DNA of 64,000 nucleotides from Pegoplata infirma (lineage: Eukaryota; Arthropoda; Insecta; Diptera; Anthomyiidae): positions 79,138,426 through 79,202,425 of the forward strand of contig OY992537.1 in NCBI GenBank assembly GCA_963921195.1. The letters are read 5' to 3'. The notes beneath the pieces were generated by a model. That model was given only the letters and a program-made list of their open reading frames with translations, was not told where the DNA came from and did not search any database. Shown one piece after another: positions 10,701-21,226 of the stretch (position 1 is the stretch's first letter; each line of letters opens with the position of its first letter). Position numbers and translations under genes: made by a program.

Positions 10701-11263
10701 GTATCCGTGTTTTTTTCATACAATTAGTCATTACTTCGGTGATAACCCACGATTTTCATCAAACTGACTTTGTTAGTTTTGTTAAGCTCCAGGCTTATAA
10801 GAGAAACCATAAAAAAAATATTTGTTACGATTTGTATTTTTGCCAATCACCGAAATTTGATTTTCTTACTTAAAAAACGCATTTTTGTCATATGTATATT
10901 AATTCCACATAATCTAATGACCTGATTGGAAAACAATTGTTGTACGGTTTATTGCAAATATGATTCTCTTTAACATGGTTTTTATTTCGAGTAGATCTTA
11001 TGAATATAACGCGAGATATAAGGAGTATTATTTTTTAATTTGGCGCAATGCACATTGGGGCGTAATGGTATGTTTTGTGGCATCAATTAAGCCGCTGAGT
11101 TTTTATAGTCGTTATGTACACCGTTTTAAAGAGCATAGTTTTTCAATTCAATTTATGTAAACACATGTAAGAGTTTCTTTGCAAAAGTTGGAAAAAATGT
11201 GCACAAATTTTTTTTTTTTTTTATATATAAAATTTTGTAGGTTTTTATTAGATTAGAATTACA
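10701..11263. other. AT-rich DNA, nothing recognised
   Basis: One open frame of 66 codons at 10960-11160 has no recognisable domain and is within chance expectation. Confidence 0.45.
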
Positions 11264-11265
11264 TA

Positions 11266-11854
11266 CACACAAAAAAAAAACTTTGTCAAATCACTAGGAA
11301 AAGTCTCGTAATCCCATTTTATCAATATTTGACAGCTTTCCTTGTTTTTTAACAAACGAATTTGGATCGAAATTTAATTTTTTTTGTAATTTTACATTTT
11401 TTTGTTATTTTACAAATTTCCAAGATAATTTTACAAAAATAATCTAGTAAATTCATGAAAATTCCTTGTAATTTTAATTGCACCAAAAAAAAATTTTCAT
11501 GAATTTTTTCATGAAAATCTAGTAAAATCACGAAACCACCTTAAGTTTTATCGCGTCAAATAAATTGTAAATTTACAATTTTGTTGGTAAAAAGCTTGTA
11601 AAATTACAAAATAATTGGTACAAACCTTGTAATATTACCAGGAATTCTCTTAAATAATAGGTAGCAAAAAATCTAGTAAAGTTACGAAACGTCCTTGTAA
11701 ATTTTATCGTGTTAAAAAATTTGTAAATTTACAATTTTATTGGTAAAAACTTTGTAAAATTTCAAAATTATTTGTAAAAAGCTTGGTAAATTGCTAGGAT
11801 TACTCCTATTTGTCAAATAGGAGGTAGCAAAGATAAAAAAGTTTTTTTTGAGTG
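11266..11854. mobile_element. Complete M1-family MITE (TA-flanked)
   Basis: The ends are CACACAAAAAAAAAACTTT and, inverted, CACTCAAAAAAAACTTTTTT, with TA on both sides (11264-11265, 11855-11856). Internally, GTAAATTTACAATTTT-GTTGGTAAAAA blocks are repeated two to three times. Two other copies exist in the window (557-970 and 5500-6952). It is non-coding and presumably mobilised by a Tc1/mariner-type transposase. Confidence 0.75.
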
Positions 11855-11959
11855 TACATATGAAGAATACCAAACCAAATGTTCCACTAAATAAAGTTAT
11901 GTCGTATTAATTTGAAGAAGAAAAAAAAAACGATTATAATTATCAACCCTCGTTGGTAA

Positions 11960-12690
11960 GTTGTGAGAAAATCGGTGGTTGGGATGTTATGGTAGGTGTC
12001 TGAGGATACCTTTCCCTCGCGATACATATTTACAGATTCAAAAAAATTCAGAAACACGTTCGTCGTTTTTTTCGAGAAAATCGCATTTGAATTTTAAATT
12101 TCATAACAATTTTGTAATTTGCTTGTATTTTCTTGTTTTAACGTTGCGAATGAGTATTATCAACTGCATAAATATTACTCATACGATCTGTTGAAACAAG
12201 AAATTACAAGAAAATTACTAAATTGTTATGAAATTTAAAATTCAAATGCGATTTCCTCGAAAAAACGAAAAGCACATGACTGAATTTTTTTGTGTGGATA
12301 GACAAAACGTATAATCTTTAAAATTAAAAAAAAAAAACAAAAGTAGCCGATTTTTTTATAAATTTACTTTTTTAAAAAATTAAAAATTTCCGAACGGGTT
12401 CTGAAAATTTTTTAATTGATAGCCCAAACAAAACTATACAAGAATGTTAATTTTTGAGATTGTGGTGCATTCCGTTTTAATTTGATAAATATTTAAACCA
12501 GACAACTCGGCACAAATTTGACAATTTTTCCAATTTTTGACCAAGCCTCCTAAGCGAAGTTTTTGAAAAACTGAAAAACCAAAACGAAATTATCTTAGTT
12601 TAATATAGGGCTTTCCATACAAGCTATTCCGAAATTTACGAAACACAGGTTTTTTTCGTTGTACATTTGGTGTGGAATGCCTCATATGGG
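11960..12690. mobile_element. Foldback element, GGCATTCC family, copy 1
   Basis: A long inverted repeat centred near 12160 pairs AAATCGCATTTGAATTTTAA (about 12080) with its reverse complement near 12240. The right end reads GTGTGGAATGCCTCAT at about 12690, matching the inverted left end of the copy at 18455. The two copies share the palindromic core and the outer blocks. No coding capacity was seen, and the left border is not sharp. Confidence 0.6.
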
Positions 12691-13015
12691 AGATGGGCGT
12701 GGCATATAAACAATTATTTTTTAATGTGGCACAATGGTAATTAATTACTATAACTATCAATCAGTAAAATTTTATTCATTTTGGATTAGAATTTCCAGTT
12801 TTATTTAAATTGTTATTAATTTGTATAAAAAAATAAAAATTGTTTTATTCGACCTTTAAAATATTTTATTTTGAGAAGTTTTATCCTAGCTCACGGTCAT
12901 TATTTCCTTTACTAATTAAAACTATGATATTCTCATAGAATAATTTTCAATAAAATTATTTTTCTGTTTTAAATTTATTTATGTTGGTAGTTTTTGCAAA
13001 ACTTAATCGACACGT
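12691..13015. other. AT-rich spacer
   Basis: Nothing recognised. Confidence 0.4.
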
Positions 13016-13310
13016 GTTTCGGAATTTGTCAGATTCCATTGTCAAGATTATTTAGCAAATATAAAAATCTTATACTACAAGGAGCAAAGAGAATTTTTAA
13101 TACATATTCGACTCTATTCCCATTGGGAATTAGAAGAAGAAAATTTTACTCGAATATTTATTAATATTTTAGTTTAAACATTAATAATTTGTTATTTAAA
13201 TAATTTAAATAACAAAATAATAAATAATTAAATTCCCTTTGCTACTTGTAGTATAGGGTTTTTATATTTGCTAAATAATCTTGACATTGGAATCTGACAA
13301 ATTCCGAAAC
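13016..13310. repeat. 295-bp hairpin (foldback) repeat
   Basis: The left arm GTTTCGGAATTTGTCAGATT and the right arm are inverted copies with few mismatches through the block CTTGACA/TGTCAAG, AGATTATTTAGCAAATATAA and CTACAAG-type sequence. The arms are about 110 bp each, with an AT-rich centre near 13165. It is probably a small foldback MITE, and target duplications are not evident. Confidence 0.75.
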
Positions 13311-14081
13311 AAATTTGTTATTTTAAATAACTAACGTACCCCAATTTTCTATTTTCTCTGATAATTCTTTCTATTTTTGGTGAATCATTTATATAAAAAC
13401 ACGACACTGTGTGTTGTCTTGACTCTTATAACAATGTGGTTGGTTTTGTTTAAAGAGGCCTTCTTGTTCATTCTTCTTTATTGTTCAGATTCATTTTGTC
13501 TTTTTTTTGTGTGAGTGTGTCTAAAGTAAAGTAGGGTGTGTCATGTCAAAAGTGGTTACATTAACTTAAATCTGGATGTCAATCAAAAATTTAAAATGCA
13601 AAGTATAAAGGCAATTTTTAACATTCTTCAAAAAGCACTCCTAGCTAAAGTAACTCTTCTTTTCTTTTGCTTTTAGAATTTTTTGTTCTGTCTTTTTTTT
13701 TGTTGCTCATCAACAACATTAGAATTATTTTACATTTTTTTGTTTTTGCTTTCCAACAGGATGTTGAAAATTCATTTAAAAATTGCAGAAAAATTGCTTC
13801 TTATATATTCTAAAGTACGTAAGTATAAATTGCAGAGATGATAAATAGCCTTAAAGTATTTTCAAAATGTACATTGCACATTAAACTTATAAAAAAATTT
13901 TTAAGTTTCATAAAAATTTTGTAGGATTTTAATATTTAACTCAAGTGCATTAGACATGACAAAACATGTTCAATTGTTTGAATTTTTCAATGATACAAAC
14001 TAAAATTATAATTAACTGCAATGAATAAATTAAGTTTGCATTTGTTTATGTATATTTTGAGTTTTTTTTTAATTTTACTTT
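13311..14081. other. Single-copy-looking AT-rich DNA
   Basis: No gene, repeat or RNA signal recognised. It has slightly higher complexity than its surroundings around 13380-13700, but every frame is closed by stops. Confidence 0.45.
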
Positions 14082-14435
14082 GGGCGTGTTCAGCCTGCTA
14101 CTCAACAGTTGAGATTTAGCATGTTTTGATTAGGGAATTTTTTATGAATGTTTTAAAATATATGAAAATTTTTTTTTTAAGGTTTTCATTTACCTTTTTA
14201 GTTACAATTACTTTTTAATGTTTTTTTTTGGTTTATTTCCTTAAATAACGTAAAAAAAAATAAATGATTTCAATAAAACAGCTTATGTATCAGTTTGTGG
14301 TCAAATGTAGCATAAATTTCTTATGCTACTAGTGATGAAAAGCACTCACTCAACATGTTGACGGAAATGTCAAAAATCAAACTGTTCAGCAGAATGTTGA
14401 GGAGCAGTTGGGTAGAAGCTTTCTCTGCTGAACCC
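14082..14435. mobile_element. MITE with GGG(C/G)TTCAGC ends
   Basis: The left end GGGCGTGTTCAGCCTGCT and the right end (inverted GGGGTTCAGCAGAGAAAGC) are related. CTCAACA, TGTTGAG and GTTCAGCAG words recur near both ends. GGGNNTGTTC ends occur in PIF/Harbinger MITEs, but I see no clear 3-bp target duplication, so this placement is tentative. Confidence 0.45.
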
Positions 14436-14529
14436 CATCATTGTTTTTTTTTTTCAATTTTTAACAAACGAAGTTATAAATTTAAAAAATGAATTCCATT
14501 TTTTGTAAAAACAATCAGACTTTGGGAAG

Positions 14530-14855
14530 AGAAAAGAGAAGAGAATTTTTGGTTCGTTTTGGTATACAAACTCGATGTTTAAATTTTAAACCAGATCAGG
14601 CCAAATTAAACCGTTCCTTTGGGGGGGTTAAAGTTTTGCCCTAAAATAATATTACCCCATACAAAAGGATTTTTTTGATTTTTAAATATTGTTTAAGTTT
14701 TATTTTACTTTATTGCGTATTAAAAAACAAAAGAGAAATGATCGGTTTGTATGGGAAAATATTTTGTTAGGGCAAAACTTTAACTCCCCAATGGTACGGG
14801 TTAATTTTGCCCGATTTGAATAAAAATTTAAACATAGAGGCCTGTACCATAGAAA
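14530..14855. mobile_element. Compact foldback of the GCCAAATCGG family
   Basis: The left arm runs GGTTCGTTTTGGTATAC..., AGGCCAAATTAAACCG, GGTTAAAGTTTTGCCC. The right arm is the reverse complement (GGGCAAAACTTTAACTCC, GGTTAATTTTGCCCGATTTG) and ends near 14850. The arms are about 130 bp and the centre is near 14700. The same arm sequence recurs at 19256, 23425/28733, 36806, 38050 and 38990-39130. Confidence 0.7.
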
Positions 14856-15024
14856 AAACAAAAAGTCTAATTAAAAGTCGATTTTAATTTTTTTTTTTGT
14901 GGTAATGCTAAAAGTTTTTAGACCTAGGTTAGGTTAGGTTGTAAGTGGCTGCTGACGTTTTACGTCAACACACGTAGACTCTGAGGTCCATTGTGATACC
15001 ATGGGACCGTAATAGGTTTCCCTA

Positions 15025-16054
15025 CTAGTCCCTGTCGTTAAACCCGTTTGAGTTTCTTATGAAACTACGTAGATATTGAATTTTGACATCCGACAAATCA
15101 GAAAGATCGTACAGCTCCCTAGATCCCAGTGAAGCAAGTCCCAGTCCCAGTAAAGTAAGACCAGAAAGTGCCGGGCAATGGCAAATAAAGTGTTCGATAG
15201 TTTCCAACTCCACTTCATCCATGCAACTTCGGCAAAAGTCATTCCACGGCACATTTAACCGCTATGCGTGCTTCCCTATAAGACAGTGTCTGGTAATTAT
15301 AGAAACCACCGTCGAAATCTCTCCTCTTGGAAGCGATATCAGCTCACTTGTGCGCACCTGATTAAGAGAAGGCCAAATCAGACGTGTTGTCTGACACGTC
15401 CATCCATTTGCCCATCTTTGATTAGTCTCCGTCGCAGAACAAAGACGTAAGTTTTGCTTGCAAGTTTCTAGAGGCATACCAACACATTCCAATTCTGTTG
15501 GAACCTGTAAGGTAGTTCCTAGTCTTGCAAGCTTATCGGCTTTGCGATTCCCTAGAATGTCTCATTGCCCTGGGACCCATATGAGTCGTATGCTAAGCTG
15601 CTTGGCCATCTCATTTAAAGACGTGCGGCAGTTAAGGGCAGATCTTGTTTTCAGAAACATTGAACCCAGGAACTTGACCGCGGCTTGAATGTCAGTATAG
15701 ATGTTGACTGCGGTTGTAGACAAGACATTGCAGCTCAACCAGTCAGCCATGCTCAGCAATGCTCTGGCAATCTTCGTGCCAGGCTCAATCCAAGCTCTTC
15801 CGAATAGACTCCAAAGCCCACTTGTTCGTGCAGCCTCGATCCATCTGTGTAAAAAATTATGTTGGATCCACTACCCGGAATGCCCCCCATCCAAGACTTC
15901 TTGGATGGTATCATAGTGGTAAAGTGGCGCTCAAAGAGGGAGCACAGTCCACATTTTGTGGTATTGTTATCTTCTTCAAGATCGCGCTATGGCCACAATC
16001 GCTGCTCCTCCATTGCAGCGTGCTATTAAGTCGAATTGCCTACGAAGCCGCTTA
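15025..16054 (-). pseudogene. RNase H and C-terminal zinc-binding region of non-LTR copy B
   Basis: The minus strand at 15759-15562 encodes IYTDIQAAVKFL (first RNase H Asp) and IRLIWVPG. The next codons read Q then stop where copy A has HRD, followed by NRKADKLA. Further on (15252-15025) comes FCRSCMDEVELETIEHFICHCPALS, a CX2C...HX4C pattern typical of the tail of such elements. A stop and a frame change break the region. Confidence 0.75.
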
Positions 16055-16062
16055 CTGCCTAC

Positions 16063-17234
16063 TAGGGATGCCAAACGGGAAATCCCGAATCCCGAAATCC
16101 CGGGATTTTTCGGGATTGACAAATCCCGAATCCCGGGATTTATTTTTTTCAATCCCGGGATTTTTCGGGATTTTCCGGGATTTTCCGGGATTGACAAATC
16201 CCGAAAAATCCCGGGATTTCGGGATTTTTTTGTCAAATTTTGGAAACAAAATTGACTATTTCTTTAGTATTTGTTTTACGATTTACACAAAAAATAAATC
16301 GTTTGAATGGTCCTTGAGATACCTTTCAAACGAGGCATGTTAGGCTTAAATTCTCTTATTCTTTGGGAGGCAAATCAGATTTTTAGGGCGGATTACTCTT
16401 TATTAAGTTTTTATGAAACATTTAAATTTTGCCGAGGGTTATTCTATAACGGAGCATTAAGTATTCTAGCTGTAAAGTTTCTATTTAACAGCCTTAGTTC
16501 TAAATTGAGCAAAAAAAAAATTTTTTTTTACCAATTTCCACTTTTTTTTAAGAAATTGACACATTTTTATGACCTGCAACAAGCGGCTTAGGAAATTCCA
16601 TTTTTCTCGTCCTTCCCCTTTTGTGGGCGTGGTTATAAAAAATTATATAAATAATGATAAAACTCCAAAAGGGGAAAATATTTCCCCCACTGTAAGATTT
16701 TGCCCTTAACGAACTTATGACCATAAGAAACCTTCGTGCCAAACTCCAGGGGTATGTTTGTAATGCATTGTATCATCCACAGGCGGACGAAAGGACAGTC
16801 AGGCATCGCTAGAATCTATTAAAATCGGTCATATATTTATATATTTTATGGGATAATAAACTTATAATTCGCTACGTTGCACATGGAGCGACAATGTAAC
16901 TATACCCCCGATTTGGTTGGAGGATATTAAAAAAAAACTTTGAGCATTGCCACTTAAGTTAAGTTGTTCCTAAATTTTCGCGTTTTCTGTGCAAAACTTG
17001 TAAAACTTAACGATAATTATTCAATGCTTATGAATTAATTGAATATTTAATATTTTTTGAAAGATAACGTTAAAAAAGTTTAATTTTAATTAATCCCGAA
17101 AAAACCCGAAATCCCGAAAAATCCGGGCATCCCGAAAAATCCCGAAATCCCGAAAAATCCCGGGATCCCGGGATTAAGATTTCAAAATCCCGAATCCCGG
17201 GATTTGTAAATGTCAATCCCGTTTGGCATCCCTA
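16063..17234. mobile_element. hAT MITE with CGGGATT word arrays
   Basis: The element is bounded by TAGGGATGCC and the inverted GGCATCCCTA and flanked by the perfect 8-bp duplication CTGCCTAC (16055-16062, 17235-17242). The interrupted non-LTR sequence resumes exactly afterwards, proving the insertion. About 150 bp inside each end consists of AATCCCGGGATTTTTCGGGA-type words, in inverted orientation at the two ends. The middle holds a DINE-like fragment (about 16590-16935). An 8-bp duplication and this TIR type fit the hAT superfamily. The ORFs that run across the border are artefacts. Confidence 0.9.
16590..16935 (+). repeat. DINE-like fragment D2 inside the hAT MITE
   Basis: It shows the family landmarks in order: GGGCGTGGTTATAAAAAATT, a AAATATTTCCCCC-rich block, TGACCATAAGAAACCTTCG, a short CGGACGAAAGGACAG remnant, CATCGCTAGAATCTATTAAA, and the closing TATACCCCCG...GGAGGATAT hairpin. 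The 5' end with ACAAGTAAG is missing. It is either captured or inserted DNA within the MITE. Confidence 0.6.
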
Positions 17235-17242
17235 CTGCCTAC

Positions 17243-18425
17243 TCAATATGTCCAATGGTATCAGGTGAAGCAGGATTTCTAATGCAGCCGTATGTGTAGT
17301 ACGAAGAGCACCAGTGATGCACATCGACGGCATTCTCTGTACCTTCGTGATAAATACACAGTTCGCTTTTGTTTCTAAAGCAGGCCACTATACAATGATT
17401 CCATACAGCAAAATTGGACGCACCACTGCTGTATAGATCCAATGAACGACTTGAGGGCTAAAACCCCATCGTTTTCCAATGGCTCTTTTACAGGAATATA
17501 AAGCAATCGTTACTTTTCTCACCCTTTCCTCAATATTACGCCTGAAATTGAACTTCCTATCTAGAAATACTCCAAGATACTTGGTTCCATCTAAGAAGGT
17601 GATTTCAGTGCCGTCCAGAGAAATAGGATCAAAAGCAGGACTCTTATTTTTCCTTGTAAACAAAACAAGCTCTGCTTTACTTGGATTAACTCCTAGACCA
17701 CAGTCTCTTACCCATTTAGACAGATCTTTCAGAGAACCCTGAAGAATGTCCCTCAATGTTGGCAGATGCTTCCCCTTTACTGCTATCGCGACATCGTCAG
17801 CATATGCGACAACATGACAACCACGTGCTTCTAGAGATAGCAGCATTACATTCAGTGCCAGGTTCCAAATAAGCGGCGAAAGAAGACCTCCTTGTGGTGT
17901 GCCCCTATTGACAAGTCGAGATATGACGGACGCTCCCAATTCAGACATTATACGTCTATTGGCAAGTAGGTTTTCCACCATTAAAACGATCCCACGCTTT
18001 ACTCCCATACCAGACAATGCCAAAGTTACCGAATCTGGGATGACATTATTAAAAGCCCCCTCTATATCAAGAAAGGCCACCATAGTGTACTCCTTTACCG
18101 AAAGCGATCTCTCGATGGTACCAACGAACTAATGAAGAGCTGTTTCCGTTGATCTACCCTTGCTGTATGCATGTTGCTATGTCGAAAGCAACCTCGGGTC
18201 AATCACTCTACGCAAATATGAGTCTATCATTCGTTCCATTGTCTTTAACAAAAAAGAAGACAGACTAATTGGTCTGAAATCCTTCGGAGCTGTGTGGGAA
18301 CTTTTCCCAGCCTTCGGGAAAAAGACGACTCTGGTATCCCTCCATTTTAAAGGAATATACGACCAGTTGATGCATGCATAGATTATACAGCAACGGGGCT
18401 ATATAGTCCGACACTTGCTGCATCT
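17243..18425 (-). pseudogene. Reverse transcriptase pseudogene of non-LTR copy B
   Basis: An uninterrupted 231-codon stretch (18083-17388) holds motif A FLDIEGAF with the first catalytic Asp, motif B NRGTPQGGLLSPLIWNL and motif C YADD with the other Asp pair, then GLGVNPSKAELVLFTRKN and the thumb. Upstream, 18425-18084 reads FFPKAGK, KDFRPISLSSF and HAYSKGRSTETALH, but in-frame stops follow RLLST and TALH. In the wild type this enzyme would copy element RNA at a nicked target. Here the N-terminal stops, 5' truncation and MITE insertion abolish function. Confidence 0.85.
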
Positions 18426-18454
18426 CAGACAGTCAATATTCGTGTAACCCTAAT

Positions 18455-19255
18455 ATGAGGCATTCCACACCAAATGCCCCGCTACAGAAAAACACATGTG
18501 CCAAGAATATCTAAATAGGTGGTATGGATAGAAAATTGCGTTTTGGTTTTTCAATTTTTGAAAAACTAGGCAAAGGAGGCGTTGTTAAATATTGGAAAAA
18601 TTTTCAAGTTTGTGCCGAGTTCCCTTGATTAAATTTTTGTCAAATAGTAACGGCATGCATCATAATTGCAAAATTTTACATTCTGGTCATTAAAAAAAAA
18701 AAATAAATTTAAGAAAGTCAATTTAGAAAAAATCCTGTCAATTTTTTTTTAAATTTTTTTTTAAAGCTTAGATGTTTGTTTATCCACAAAAAAAATCAAG
18801 AGGAAATTTTTTGTATTTTTCGAGAATATCGCTTTTGAATGTTGGATTATATAAAAATTCTGAAATTCTCTTGTATTTGATTGTGTCAACACCTCATATG
18901 CGTAACGAATATTTGCAAAACCAACAAATTTTCGTTATTCATACGCAGTGGTGACACAATTAAATACAAGAAAATTACAGAATTTTTTTGAAATCCAATA
19001 TTCAAATGCGATTTTCTAGAAAAATACGAGAAATGTCCACCTGAATTTTTTTGTGAGGATTGACAAACATCTAAACTTAAAAAAAAGTGGCCGGATTTTT
19101 GATAAATTAAATTAAAAAAAAAAATCAGAACGGGCTCTAAAAAATTCCAAAATAAAAAATATACAGGAAAGTAAATTTTTAAGATTGTGGTGCATTTCGT
19201 TTTAATTTGAAAAATATTTAAGAAAGGGAACTTGACATAAATTTGACCATTTTAT
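18455..19255. mobile_element. Foldback element, GGCATTCC family, copy 2
   Basis: The left end reads ATGAGGCATTCCACACCAAA. The arms pair around 18915, for example GAGAATATCGCTTTTGAAT with the inverted ATTCAAATGCGATTTTCT, and outer blocks (TTGTGCCGAGTTCCCTTG against GGGAACTTGACATAAA) extend the match to about 19250. The same family is at 11960-12690. The right end is cut where a different foldback family begins. Confidence 0.6.
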
Positions 19256-19500
19256 TTCGTCGAGAGAGTTGGGCAAATTATGGTTCGTTTTGATCTAAGA
19301 ACTCTATGTTTAAATTCTTAGCCAAATCGGACAAAATTAACCCTTGCCTTTGAGGGGTTAAAGTTTTGCCCCAAAGTTTTTCCCATACAAACCAAAAAAT
19401 TTTTTTCAATTTTTTATTTTTTTTGTTTATGTATTATTTTACTTGATAAGCTTATTAACGACTAAAAATTTCATTTTGGAAGGTTAAACCCTTCCGCTTT
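19256..19500 (+). repeat. Fragment of the GCCAAATCGG foldback family
   Basis: It begins near TGGGCAAATTATGGTTCG and continues GATCTAAGAACTCTATGTTT, GCCAAATCGGACAAAATTAA and GGGGTTAAAGTTTTGCCCC, as in the left arm at 23425. Only one arm is present, so it is a truncated copy. Confidence 0.65.
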
Positions 19501-19506
19501 AAAATT

Positions 19507-20012
19507 TTATACTCTCCACTTACTGATAGAGTATACACAAGTTTGTCATTTTGTTTGTAACTCATCGAAATATCGGACTGGGACCCCATAAGGAATACGG
19601 GGCATTCCAGGCCAAATCACTCACTTTTAGACCCGACACTTTTCGATTAAATTTTTAGATTTTTATACCATGTTGGTGTAATCAATTTTTAAAAATGGCG
19701 TTTTTTTTTCAAAAAAATTTAAAAATTTAAATTTTCAATTAATTTTGACCAGCAAAAAATATAGATATCTTAAAAATGTTGAACAACGTTTGGTTGGCAT
19801 TTAAATGTAGTTTTAGAAAAAAATATGAAAAAATAGTTCGAAGTAGTTATCACTTATTTTTTAATTTGTTTTAAACATTTCATTTTGTTTTAAACATTTC
19901 TTTCTTTTTTAAAAGCAGTTTTTTTTAATAATTTTTTTTTTCAATAATCTTTTTGAAATTGTGAAGGGTATCAAGATATTCGGCAAAGCTGAATTGAACT
20001 TTTTTACTTACT
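19507..20012 (-). mobile_element. DINE-like repeat D3, minus orientation
   Basis: The low-coordinate end has the terminal hairpin (TATACTCTCCACTTACTGAT) and GTTTGTAACTCATCGAAATA, and the high end has GAAGGGTATC, ATTCGGCAAAGCTGAAT and TTTACTTACT, inverted relative to the 62627 copy. From about 19603 a block starting GGGGCATTCCAGGCCAAATC interrupts the core. The same block cuts D15 at about 63181, so it is a separate repeat with a GGGGCATTCC end. Confidence 0.6.
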
Positions 20013-20804
20013 CTTAAATAATACTCATCGACAAAGAAAAATTAAATTTTTAGGCTGAACTTTGCGCCAAAGTGAAATTCGCGAAAAAGCGTTTATCGCT
20101 CAGACCTAGTTCTAATGTTTAGAATTTGTGCTAAACCAACAACAATAAGATCAAAACTCTCAAATCGAAAATAAATTTCGAGTATTTTAAAATAAAAAAA
20201 AAGTACAATGGTACAAATTTTATCATCTCTATCATACACATACTATTACCAGTATATGTGTTTGAAACTCTTTTTTACTATAAAACAAAGTAACTAAAAA
20301 ATGCAAGCTTATCTTTTGCTTATACACTTTTCATATTGTACAACACCATAAGTAAACGCCTTCATAGTGTTTTCTAACTAAAATTGCATTAGTTTTTATT
20401 TTTTGGTTGGTCTTCTGTTATCCTCAACTTCTCTAGGATAAACTTATACGTGTGTGTAACAACCAGCACACAGTTTAAGGAAAAACACTTTTTTTTTTAA
20501 ATTGAAGAAAGAAAAACTTATGTATCTAACAAAAAAAAAAAAAAAACAAAAATGTGGAAAAACTATTAAGAAAACTGCTGACCTATGCGTGTTAGGAAAT
20601 CCACAAATAGCTCCATCACTTTATACTTTGTTCTTGTTACCAACGAATTTATATATACACAAATAAATTTATACGACATTGAGGTGCAAGATATGGCACG
20701 CCATAATTCATTAAAAAAATTATCTATGAAAAAATTTCTCTTAATTTTTATGAAATATGGAAACAGGCAATAAGAACCATAAAATTAGTATTTTTTATAC
20801 CCTC
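20013..20804. other. Single-copy-looking AT-rich DNA
   Basis: No gene or defined repeat was seen. Reading frames are short and lack domains. Confidence 0.4.
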
Positions 20805-20914
20805 CACTCTAGTGATAGAGGGTATATATAAGTTTGTCATTCGAAATATTGGTCCAGGACCCCATAAAGTATATATATTCATGATCCTCGATCGATTTTA
20901 AGACGATCTAGCGA

Positions 20915-20940
20915 TGTCCGTCCGTCCGTCTGTCTGTCTG
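20915..20940 (-). repeat. GTCY microsatellite of D4
   Basis: Uninterrupted GTCC then GTCT units sit at the place where dipteran mini-me/DINE-type repeats carry a GTCY proto-microsatellite. Confidence 0.85.
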
Positions 20941-21226
20941 TTGAAAACACGCTAACTTTTGAAAGACTTTACAGAGGCTCCCGAAGTTTGGCATATATGT
21001 TGGGCATTTACCTGGTCTAGTTGGTATTGCAATCCAGCGAAATCGGCTCAGTAGTTCAAAAGTTATGAGCAAAAGACTGAATTTCGGCAAGGGTTTTTCG
21101 TGAATTTACAATATAAAAAACACGCAAACTTTCGAAAAGCAATTCTGAGGACGCTGAAGCTTGGCACATATATTTTTCGTTCCTCTGGCCTGGTTCGAAT
21201 TGAATTTCAGCCATATCGGTCCAGTG

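Larger units (their letters stand above)
14928..18440 (-). mobile_element. 5'-truncated non-LTR retrotransposon, copy B
   Basis: Reading the minus strand 5' to 3': RT (18425-17243), interruption by a hAT MITE (17234-16063), the remaining region with RNase H (about 15760-15480), a C-terminal CX2C...HX4C tail (15252-15100) and a 3' end with CCTAA-type repeats at 14940-14924. The order RT then RNase H, and the RT motifs FLDIEGAF, GTPQGGLLSP and YADD, fit the I/LOA-like part of the Jockey superfamily. There is no endonuclease, because the copy is truncated near the start of RT. Several stops and frameshifts make it dead. Confidence 0.85.

Noticed and set aside
15759..16343. 194-codon ORF on the plus strand
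   Set aside because: It runs antisense through a dead non-LTR element and across the border of a hAT MITE, so it cannot be an old conserved gene.
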